Shown here: piece by piece, positions 25,538-32,761 of the stretch | Numbering within the stretch: position 1 is the first letter of the stretch | How the letters are laid out: each line of letters starts with the position of its first letter | Assembly (NCBI GenBank): GCA_025462925.1 | Contig: JAOAPL010000255.1 | Coordinates: forward strand, 1-39,582 | Direction: 5' to 3' | From: Acidobacteriaceae bacterium | Lineage (GTDB): Bacteria; Acidobacteriota; Terriglobia; Terriglobales; Acidobacteriaceae | DNA length: 39,582 bases | The notes under the pieces: model-generated | Seen by the model: only the letters and a program-made list of their open reading frames with translations | Databases searched by the model: none | What the model was told of the DNA's origin: nothing | Translations under genes and position numbers: made by a program

Positions 25538-26914
25538 GTGTCAAGTCACGTATTCATGCTGAATACTGGGGGAGCGCGCATCCGATTTGCAAGTAATACT
25601 GCAATTCTAGTGACTTCGCAGGTGGTTCGGTATGGTTTGACCTTAGCGACCTGGGCGATCATCGCAAGATCACTGGGTCCGCGAGTGCTCGGTGAGGTTC
25701 AGATCGCCTACATCTTGCCAGGCTGGGTATTGTTAGCGACCAACTTTGGATTGCCCCTGGCCAATATATATTTTCTGGGCAGGCAGGCGTATCCACTGTC
25801 GCAAATCTTAGGAAACGTGCTCCTCAGATGGGTGATCGAGTCGTGCGCGGTAGTCCCCTTGCTGCTGTTTGGCCGTGCACTAGTTCTGAAATATGTGCCA
25901 TTGAGCCCAGAGGTATATGCGGTTGTTGTTTGTTGGATCCCGTTGCAAATCTTGAACTCGTATCTGACCTCCATCCTTACGGCGCAAATGCGTTTTTACG
26001 CACAGTTCTGGATTAACGTGGTACAAGGAGTGTCCGTCATGATTGCGGTTCTGGCGGCTGCCGGCCCCCTTCGGTTGGGCGCACTCGGTGCGGTCAGAGG
26101 GCTGGTGGCGGCAACCGGAGTGGCGGTACTCTTCGAAATTTGGTTCCTGCGAGATGGGTTAGCGAAGCAGGGCATGAGGCCCCCATCGAAGCTGATCCGC
26201 GAATGTTTGCGATTTGGTAGCCGCGGCTATTTTGCAAATCTGGCTCAGTTCGTTACCTACCGGTTTGACACCTTCATCGTGAGCTACTTTTTAGGCATGA
26301 CTGCGCTGGGCATCTATGCAGCCGCTTACACAGCGGTGGAGTTGCTGGCTTACCTTCCCAATTGTCTCGCTACTATCATCTTTCCAGCTACTGCGGCATC
26401 CAGCATTATGGAAGCTAACTGGCGGACCGCTTTGGTCTCCAGGTTGACTTTCGCCTTCGTGTTTGTTGGATCGATATTGGGCGCTGCAGCTGCACCCTGG
26501 CTGTACCCGGCAATCTTAGGTTCGCAGTTTACTTATTCTGTTGTGCTTTTTTGGGTTTTACTGCCGGGCATGGCGATGCTGGCGGGTGCGAAAATCATCA
26601 CTGCTGACTTCCTCGGGCGAGGATTCCCGCAGTACGCGAGCCGGGGATCACTAGCAGGTATGGTTGCGATTGCCGTGCTTGATATCTGGCTGATACCCAA
26701 GTATGGGCTAATGGCTGCTGCTCTCAGCTCATCGTTCGTCTATGGCTGCCAGGCTGTGTACTACGTCAGATGTTTAGAGCAGGTTACAGGAATGGAGACA
26801 AGCGAACTGTTAGTTGCAACACGAGATGACTTAAGGACAGTTATGAACCTCTTGACAGGGCGAACACGCCCCTTATCTTTGCGTCTGCGCTCCTTATTCG
26901 CAACCCCAACCTAG
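25538..26914 (+). CDS. wzx: Wzx-type polysaccharide flippase
   Basis: 458 residues, highly hydrophobic with about 12 predicted membrane segments. The N-terminal pattern VTSQVVRYGLTLATWAIIARSLGPRVLGEVQ is typical of Wzx/RfbX proteins of the MOP superfamily, as is FVTYRFDTFIVSYFLGMTALGIYAAAYTAVE in the centre. It would move the undecaprenyl-linked repeat unit across the inner membrane for polymerisation by a Wzy protein. Start is GTG 25538; an ATG at 25556 is in frame. The next gene begins the NRPS island after a 66-base, AT-rich gap. Confidence 0.87.
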   Translation: MSSHVFMLNTGGARIRFASNTAILVTSQVVRYGLTLATWAIIARSLGPRVLGEVQIAYILPGWVLLATNFGLPLANIYFLGRQAYPLSQILGNVLLRWVIESCAVVPLLLFGRALVLKYVPLSPEVYAVVVCWIPLQILNSYLTSILTAQMRFYAQFWINVVQGVSVMIAVLAAAGPLRLGALGAVRGLVAATGVAVLFEIWFLRDGLAKQGMRPPSKLIRECLRFGSRGYFANLAQFVTYRFDTFIVSYFLGMTALGIYAAAYTAVELLAYLPNCLATIIFPATAASSIMEANWRTALVSRLTFAFVFVGSILGAAAAPWLYPAILGSQFTYSVVLFWVLLPGMAMLAGAKIITADFLGRGFPQYASRGSLAGMVAIAVLDIWLIPKYGLMAAALSSSFVYGCQAVYYVRCLEQVTGMETSELLVATRDDLRTVMNLLTGRTRPLSLRLRSLFATPT

Positions 26915-26980
26915 CTCATGCCCCCACATCCGCCTGCATCTTTTTATTAATTAACAAGTCGTCTGTTGTAGGGAAAACGT

Positions 26981-28894
26981 ATGTCGATCTTTTCTATTCA
27001 CTCGCCTCTGCCTGAGCATCTGGCCGCAACCCCATCGAAGAATCAGTCTCGACCAGCATGGATTGCCGAATTGGTGTCCGTCCAAGCAGTCTCGACGCCG
27101 GAAGCAATTGCTGTGGCCGATCAAGATCATGTGCTGAACTACGGAGAGCTGGATGGCCGAGCTCAGCGGTTGGCTCAACACCTGCGTACTCTGGGAGTCG
27201 GGCCCAATGTCGTTGTCGGACTCTGCTTGGCACGTTCAGTAGCCATGGTTGTGGGGGCACTGGGAATCCTCAAGGCGGGTGGAGCCTACCTGCCTCTGGA
27301 CCCCGCCTACCCGGCGACCCGCTTGGCTTTTCAATTGAGCGACGCGCAAGTTTCCATCGTGGTTACCGCGCAGTGCATGAGGGAACGATTGCCAGCCGGA
27401 GAATGGCGAGTAGTCGGATTGGATCCTGAAGGACGAGAGGCCAATTTGCAGACCAACTCTGATACTCCTGTACTGCCCGCAATCGAGGCTCATGAGGGAG
27501 ACCTGGCTTACGTGATTTACACATCCGGTTCAACTGGCCAACCCAAGGGTGTAGAGTTGACTCACGCTGGCTTAGAAAACCTAATATCTTGGCACCAACT
27601 GACGTTCGCAGTGAGACCGAGCGATCGGGCAACCCATCAGGCGAGCCCAGGTTTCGACGCTGCGGTATGGGAACTGTGGCCCTACCTCACCGCTGGGGCA
27701 AGCGTCCATATACCCAATGACGATACTCGCAGCAGTCCTGAGCTCTTTCGTGATTGGCTTGTGAAGCACGCGATTACTATCGCGTTTGCTCCCACACCGA
27801 TGGCCGAACAACTGATGCAACTGGAATGGCCCTCGAATACCGCCCTGCGCATTCTATTAACCGGAGCCGACACATTGCGTCATTACCCATCGGCAACGCT
27901 GCCCTTTGCAGTTGTGAATAACTATGGTCCCACCGAGTGTACGGTCGTAACGACATCTGGGACCATATCACCAGATGGACGTCCGGATCGCCTGCCGTCA
28001 ATTGGTCGGCCAATCACAAATATGCAGGTCTACATATTGGATGACAATTTGCGGCAAGTACAGGCTGGCACTCCTGGCGAACTGTACATTGGTGGTGTAG
28101 GTCTGGGGAGGGGCTATCGGAACCCGGATCTTACGGCCGAACGCTTTATTCCAAATCCTTTCAGCAAACAACCGGGCGCCCGTCTGTACAGAACAGGAGA
28201 CATGGCTTGCTCCCTGCCGGATGGTCAAATAGCATTCTTGGGTCGGACTGACGACCAAGTTAAAATCCGCGGCTATCGCATCGAAACGAGCGAGATTGCT
28301 ACTGCGCTTGATCGCCACCCCATGGTGCAAGCCAGTGTTGTTATAGCTCGAGAGGACACCCCAGGCGATAAACACCTAGTTGCATATATCGTGCCGAAAA
28401 CGAATGCAAGTCTCACAGACAAAGCACTGCGCGAATTTTTGCTTTTGAATTTGCCTGAATACATGGTTCCAGCCGCCTTTTTTCGTTTAGACAGCCTCCC
28501 CTTGAGCGCGAGCGGCAAGATCGATCGAAATGCGCTTCCAATGCCAACACAAGCGCATCCGCTGAGTGAAGACGACTACATTGCCCCACGTACGCCAGTG
28601 GAAGAACGTATTGCAGCAATTCTGACGAAGCTCTTGCGTTTGGATGGCGCGAGCGTGAATGACAATTTTTTTCTCTTGGGAGGGAACTCCCTTCTGGGAG
28701 CGCAAGTGATCGCGCGAGTCCGGGATGCTTTTGATGTAGAACTGCCCCTGCTAAGCCTTTTCGATCATCCGACAGTTGCTGAGCTGTCTGCGGAGATCGA
28801 GCAACTTCTGGTTGCCAAACTAGATGCAATGAGCGAAGACGAAGCGCGCTTGCGGCTCCAGCCAGCAACACTAAGACAGGTAAAGAATTCTTGA
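26981..28894 (+). CDS. NRPS adenylation-carrier (A-T) protein, predicted leucine-type
   Basis: 637 residues; AGGGAAAA precedes the ATG. A-domain cores are intact: YTSGSTGQPKG (A3), FDAAVWELWPY (A4), NNYGPTECT (A5), LYRTGDM (A7), GRTDDQVKIRGYRIE (A8) and SASGKIDRNAL with Lys513 (A10). My eye alignment to GrsA gives the ten-residue pocket code DAWFLGNVVK (Asp226, Ala227, Trp230 ... Lys513), which I recall as a leucine code. The carrier domain has LGGNSLLG with the phosphopantetheine Ser570. There is no condensation domain in the protein, so it acts as a loading or free-standing A-T unit. Its stop overlaps the TTG of the next, broken, condensation gene by four bases (TTGA). Confidence 0.92.
   Translation: MSIFSIHSPLPEHLAATPSKNQSRPAWIAELVSVQAVSTPEAIAVADQDHVLNYGELDGRAQRLAQHLRTLGVGPNVVVGLCLARSVAMVVGALGILKAGGAYLPLDPAYPATRLAFQLSDAQVSIVVTAQCMRERLPAGEWRVVGLDPEGREANLQTNSDTPVLPAIEAHEGDLAYVIYTSGSTGQPKGVELTHAGLENLISWHQLTFAVRPSDRATHQASPGFDAAVWELWPYLTAGASVHIPNDDTRSSPELFRDWLVKHAITIAFAPTPMAEQLMQLEWPSNTALRILLTGADTLRHYPSATLPFAVVNNYGPTECTVVTTSGTISPDGRPDRLPSIGRPITNMQVYILDDNLRQVQAGTPGELYIGGVGLGRGYRNPDLTAERFIPNPFSKQPGARLYRTGDMACSLPDGQIAFLGRTDDQVKIRGYRIETSEIATALDRHPMVQASVVIAREDTPGDKHLVAYIVPKTNASLTDKALREFLLLNLPEYMVPAAFFRLDSLPLSASGKIDRNALPMPTQAHPLSEDDYIAPRTPVEERIAAILTKLLRLDGASVNDNFFLLGGNSLLGAQVIARVRDAFDVELPLLSLFDHPTVAELSAEIEQLLVAKLDAMSEDEARLRLQPATLRQVKNS
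28055..28099 (+). repeat. Source arm of a 45-bp inverted repeat (within the A domain)
   Basis: This part of the adenylation gene (encoding VQAGTPGELYIGGV) recurs as an exact 45/45 reverse complement at 31026-31070, about 2.9 kb away, next to a carrier-domain copy. Confidence 0.95.
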
Positions 28895-28924
28895 TACCTG
28901 AAGTCACACATCTTTCAGAGGCCA
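28675..28924 (+). repeat. Direct repeat, copy 1: carrier domain plus start of condensation gene
   Basis: 250 bases from CTTGGGAGG through the first 34 bases of the following gene, repeated at 31067-31319. The last 40 bases (28885-28924) are identical in both copies; the carrier part has drifted by scattered substitutions and one extra codon in copy 2. Confidence 0.92.
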
Positions 28925-29992
28925 CATGCAATCGCTGCTCGATCTCGCGGCGAACCCGCCCCCCGAGCATTCGACTTGCAGAGGGGACCGTTACTCCGAC
29001 TCTCAGTGGTGAGAGCAGGCGAGGCAGACTACAGGCTGATCATGACCGCACACCGGAGCATCGTCGATGGGGTATCTGTGTACCAGGTGTTTCTATCGGA
29101 ACTGGCACAGTTGTACGATGTCTTCTCCACCGGCAAGGTATCTCCACTTCCGCAGCGGCCCATTCAGTACGCCAATTATGCTTGTTGGCAGCGCGAGTTG
29201 CTGGCAGGGGGGAATTGAAAAGGCAAGTGGAATATTGGCGGACGCGCCTTGCAGGAGAGCTTCCTGTCTTACAGTGGCCCGCGGACCACGTGCGTTCGGC
29301 TGTTCAGACGTTTCGGGGTGCAATCAAATCCTTCTCATTGCCGGCCAATTAGGCAACACTGTCAAAGAATCGTGCCGGAGGGAAGGTGTCACATTATTTA
29401 CGTTCCTTCAGGCCGCGTTCACCTCACTTCTTCATAGCTACACGAGAAGGACGACATCATCGTGGGCACTTTTTCCCGGGCTGGTCGCAAACGATCCGAA
29501 GCTCAGGGGTTGCTTGGTCACTTTCTCAACCCTGTAGCTCTGCGAATTAACCTTTCTGAAGACCCATCATTCAGTGAGTTGTTGAGACAAACGCAACGAG
29601 TAACTTCCGAGGCTATGTCCCATGACGACGTGCCGATCGAGTTCCTCGCGGGAGAGCTCATGGCCGAACAAGATCCGAGCCGCCATCCTTTATTTACTGT
29701 GGCGATATCTCTGCAGCCACCCATGTCGGGCCTCCATCCAGTTTGGTCGGTTACATCGATGGACGCCGAGAGTGGCGGAGCATTTTGGGATCTATATCTC
29801 GCGTTCATCGAACAGCAAACCGGATGGATAGGACGTGTGCAATACAATCCCGACCTGTTTGAAACGCCAACAATCATTCGGTTCGTAGAGGATATTAAGA
29901 CTGTGCTGGAATCTGCAGCAATCAATCCCTTGCAACAATTGTCACAACTCCGGCCCTCGAGAATGGATCGCCAAGGAATCAGCGAATACTAA
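28891..29992 (+). pseudogene. Frameshifted NRPS condensation-domain gene
   Basis: It begins TTG ATA CCT like the intact gene at 31286, but about 125 residues are missing after the first 11. The rest can be followed through three -1 frameshifts, each repaired by adding one base in a short homopolymer: at the G run 29207-29212, at AATTA near 29347-29351, and at AA 29447-29448. The repaired reading gives FDLQRGPLLRLS, HRSIVDG (normally HHxxxDG, so the second His is Arg), QVEYWRTRLAGELPVLQWP, REGVTLFTFLQAAF, DDIIVGTFSRAGR and HDDVPIEFL. The last piece, 29462-29992, is a 176-codon open frame. As it stands it cannot encode a working condensation domain. Confidence 0.88.
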
Positions 29993-30022
29993 AGAGAGCC
30001 TGATCGGCACTCTCCCCATCTG

Positions 30023-30988
30023 ATGATCGCAGTAATCCAATCAAAGCGCGAATTCATGTCCTCGCCGGATACGCTCCCGCAGAACTTAAGTCATCTTTGG
30101 TCGAATATGACCGTGGACAGGTATGCGCAATTTGCAAAAACTATGGGATCGAAGGTGGTCAAACAGAACGATGTCTGGTGGAAAAGAGGACACCTCTTTT
30201 GCTATAAACCTCTACTGCCTTTCAAAAAATACGACATAGGGAAGGTAGGAGAAGCGTTTAGCAAGTTCGACGTATGCCAATACGGAGTACACCCTGGACA
30301 AGCGCACAATTCGTACCTCAACTTCATCGTCTTTGAGGACCTCTGCCAATATGAGATCCGAAAAATGCGAAAGAGCTCACAACGGAATCTCAAGACCGCC
30401 ATGAATAAGGATGTTGTGGTCCGGCGCCTCGTGGACGAAAAGGAGTTTTGTGCGAAAGCATACAACGTTTATCTTTCCTTTTATCAGAGAAGTAAGTATG
30501 GATTCCGAGCTGATCGGACGCAGAAAAGTGGTTTTGTACGGTGGTCGAGTGCGCTGTTCCAGTTTCCAGAACTTGTCGTACTGGGTGCATTCTCAGGTCA
30601 GAAACTGGTGTCATTTGAGATTGGTTGTCTCCTGGACAACACAATTGTTCTAAATACGAGCGTCCACTCAGACATAGGACTGAGACTCCGGGCCCCTGAC
30701 CTCCTGCTGCATTATTGGCGGCTCAGTGCGCGGGAATCGGGCCGTATAAGAGCCATCTATGATGGCGCGCTCGCAGACAGGCCTGGTGTTAATGAGTTCA
30801 AAATTCACAGGGGTGGGCGTGCGGTAGCCTTGCCCGCCTTTCTCCAGATTAATCCAGTTCTCCTGTGGCTCATCAGGAAAATGAGTGCAAGCCTTTACAA
30901 ACGGTTACGCGGCCTTGGACCGGATGAGATCGCTTCCACAAGAAGATCCCAAAACGCGAATAATGACTGCGGTAAATCACTTGATTAG
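30023..30988 (+). CDS. FemAB/GNAT-like acyltransferase (second copy)
   Basis: 321 residues; an ATG at 30056 (residue 12) is an equally possible start and neither has a good ribosome-binding site. The layout is FemAB-like: IRKMRKSSQRNLKTAMNKDVVVRRL in the middle, a second GNAT-like half with LVVLGAFSGQKLVSFEIGCLL, and a C-terminal VNEFKIHRGGRAVALP resembling the FK..FGG motif of this group. It lies between the broken condensation gene and the carrier fragment, where an adenylation domain would be expected in a tandem A-T-C arrangement. It may transfer an aminoacyl or acyl group to a sugar. It looks slightly more AT-rich than its neighbours. Function inferred from fold only. Confidence 0.6.
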   Translation: MIAVIQSKREFMSSPDTLPQNLSHLWSNMTVDRYAQFAKTMGSKVVKQNDVWWKRGHLFCYKPLLPFKKYDIGKVGEAFSKFDVCQYGVHPGQAHNSYLNFIVFEDLCQYEIRKMRKSSQRNLKTAMNKDVVVRRLVDEKEFCAKAYNVYLSFYQRSKYGFRADRTQKSGFVRWSSALFQFPELVVLGAFSGQKLVSFEIGCLLDNTIVLNTSVHSDIGLRLRAPDLLLHYWRLSARESGRIRAIYDGALADRPGVNEFKIHRGGRAVALPAFLQINPVLLWLIRKMSASLYKRLRGLGPDEIASTRRSQNANNDCGKSLD

Positions 30989-31289
30989 CGAAGTTCCGCG
31001 CAATTACTTGAGCTGGTCGCCGGATTACACCACCAATGTACAGTTCGCCAGGAGTGCCAGCCTGTACTTGGGAGGAAATTCCCTTCTGGGAGCACAAGTG
31101 ATCGCGCGAGTCCGAGATACTTTTAACATCGAATTGCCGTTACTCAGTCTTTTCAATAGTCCTACAGTTGCTGAGCTGTCTGCGGAGATCGAGCAGCTTC
31201 TTGTTGCCAAACTGGAGGTAATGAGCGAAGACGAAGCGCTACAGCTTGCGGCTCCATCCAGCAACGCTAGGCAGGAAATGAATTCTTGA
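30963..31289 (+). pseudogene. Carrier (T) domain fragment fused to inverted A-domain scrap
   Basis: The open frame (ATG 30963, 108 codons) overlaps the end of the FemAB-like gene. Residues 36-108 are a carrier-domain copy, LGGNSLLGAQVIARVRDTFN onward, with the phosphopantetheine Ser codon at 31080-31082. The first helix of the fold and the whole upstream adenylation domain are missing; in their place bases 31026-31070 are an inverted copy of part of the A domain, read here as the nonsense peptide TTNVQFARSASLY. It is probably a non-functional remnant, though the frame stays open and a truncated carrier could be made. It overlaps the next gene by TTGA. Confidence 0.75.
31026..31070 (-). repeat. 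Inverted 45-bp copy of A-domain sequence
   Basis: Exact reverse complement of 28055-28099. Its right end shares the four bases CTTG (31067-31070) with the start of the carrier-domain direct repeat, a microhomology junction. Confidence 0.95.
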
Positions 31290-31319
31290 TACCTGAAGTC
31301 ACACATCTTTCAGAGGCCA
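31067..31319 (+). repeat. Direct repeat, copy 2: carrier domain plus start of condensation gene
   Basis: Second copy of 28675-28924, 253 bases. Bases 31280-31319 are identical to 28885-28924; divergence is greatest in the last ~15 codons of the carrier gene. Confidence 0.92.
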
Positions 31320-32758
31320 AGCGCAAACTGCTGGAGAAGTACTTGCGCGGTGACCTCGAGCGAAATGGAGCCGACGATCGTGGCATCGCTCCTCGTCCTT
31401 ACAGTGGGCCGGCGCACCTGTCGCTGGCTCAAGAACAGCTTTGGTATCGGTCCCGGGCCACGGCCAGTATGCCGCTCCTCTATAACGAGTCCATTACGAT
31501 TCACCGTAATGGTCCCTTGGACTTGAGCGTCCTCAAGCGATGCATTCTTGAAATCCTGAGACGTCATGAAAGTTGGCGCACAAGCTTCGAGAACAAGAAT
31601 GGAAATCCGGTCCAGGTGGTCCACCCAACACCCAATTCGATTTCGTTGCCTTTATTCGACATCCGAGGTCTTCCGAAGCATGAGCGGGAGGCTGAAGCCT
31701 TGCGCCTGGCGGCTCATGAACTTCAGCGTCCTTTCCACCTGAGCGAGTGTCCCCCGGTCCGATTCCGATTGGCTAGGTTAAGCGATGAAGAATATTGGCT
31801 CTTTGTTTTCGCCCATCAAATCATCATCGACGGTGTGACCGCCTACAATGTCTTCTTTCTGGAATTGGCAAGGCTTTACGAGGCGTTTTCCATCGGCCAG
31901 TCAACTCCATTGCCCGAAATACCCATTCAGTACTCTGACTATGTCGATTGGCAGCGCCGATGGTTCACAGAAAAAGTTTTTGCGAAGCAAATGGTGCATT
32001 GGAGAAACCAACTCTCTGGCGCGCTGCCGGTTCTTCAGTGGCCGATGGATTTCCCTCGTCCTGCCACCCAAACATTCAATGGTAGGATCTATCGCTTCGC
32101 GCTGTCCAAGAATGTGGCGGCAGCGGCGAGAAGATTGAGCCAACGCTACAACGTAACGCTTTTTGTGACGCTCATGGCCGCTTTCATCGCGCTGCTGTAT
32201 CGCTATACGGGCCAGAGCGACATCATAGTTGGCACTGTTACCCCTGCGGGCCGCGATCGATCAGAGGTCCAGTGTCTCATGGGCTACTTCCTCAATCCCG
32301 TCGGACTGCGCTCTGATTTATCCGATGATCCGACGTTTGCAACAATACTGTCGCGAACTCAAGACGTGATCTTAGGAGCGCTCGCAAACGACGATGTGCC
32401 TTTTGAGTCCGTCTTCAGATCTCTTGGAATCAAACCGGAACCAAGCCGCAATCCGGTTTTTCAGGTTGCGGCGTCTCTTGAACCTGCTGTCCCAGACGTT
32501 GGCCCGGGCTGGGACCTCACGCCGATGGACGTTCAGAGCGGCGGAGCGAGGTGGGACCTCTACTTCGTCTGGGAAGACAGACCTGTCGGTATCACTGGTC
32601 GAGTGCAATACAACCCTGACCTTTTCAAACTGACCACTGTCACGGGACTGGTGGAGGATTTTGCATCTGTACTTGAGACCATCGCGCACAATCCGTGGAT
32701 GAAGGTTTCAGAGATATCGCGATTGGCTATCCGGAACCAGCTTCCAATCAATCAGTAA
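31286..32758 (+). CDS. Free-standing NRPS condensation-domain protein with altered active site
   Basis: 490 residues from TTG 31286, overlapping the carrier fragment by four bases exactly as the broken paralogue overlaps the A-T gene. Condensation motifs in order: LSLAQEQLWY (C1), RRHESWRTSF (C2), HQIIIDG at 177-183 (C3), QYSDYVDWQ (C4), GTVTPAGRDRSEVQCLMGYFLNPVGLR (C5) and NDDVPFESV (C7). In C3 the normally essential second His is Gln178. The fold is otherwise full length. It could be a non-catalytic or structural condensation domain, or use different chemistry. The next gene starts three bases after its stop, so they are almost certainly co-translated. Confidence 0.88.
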   Translation: MIPEVTHLSEAKRKLLEKYLRGDLERNGADDRGIAPRPYSGPAHLSLAQEQLWYRSRATASMPLLYNESITIHRNGPLDLSVLKRCILEILRRHESWRTSFENKNGNPVQVVHPTPNSISLPLFDIRGLPKHEREAEALRLAAHELQRPFHLSECPPVRFRLARLSDEEYWLFVFAHQIIIDGVTAYNVFFLELARLYEAFSIGQSTPLPEIPIQYSDYVDWQRRWFTEKVFAKQMVHWRNQLSGALPVLQWPMDFPRPATQTFNGRIYRFALSKNVAAAARRLSQRYNVTLFVTLMAAFIALLYRYTGQSDIIVGTVTPAGRDRSEVQCLMGYFLNPVGLRSDLSDDPTFATILSRTQDVILGALANDDVPFESVFRSLGIKPEPSRNPVFQVAASLEPAVPDVGPGWDLTPMDVQSGGARWDLYFVWEDRPVGITGRVQYNPDLFKLTTVTGLVEDFASVLETIAHNPWMKVSEISRLAIRNQLPINQ

Positions 32759-32761
32759 GTC

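Noticed and set aside
30873-31097. Minus-strand open frame containing VQAGTPGELYIGGV
   Set aside because: This is just the translation of the inverted A-domain scrap at 31026-31070; the flanks show no NRPS sequence.
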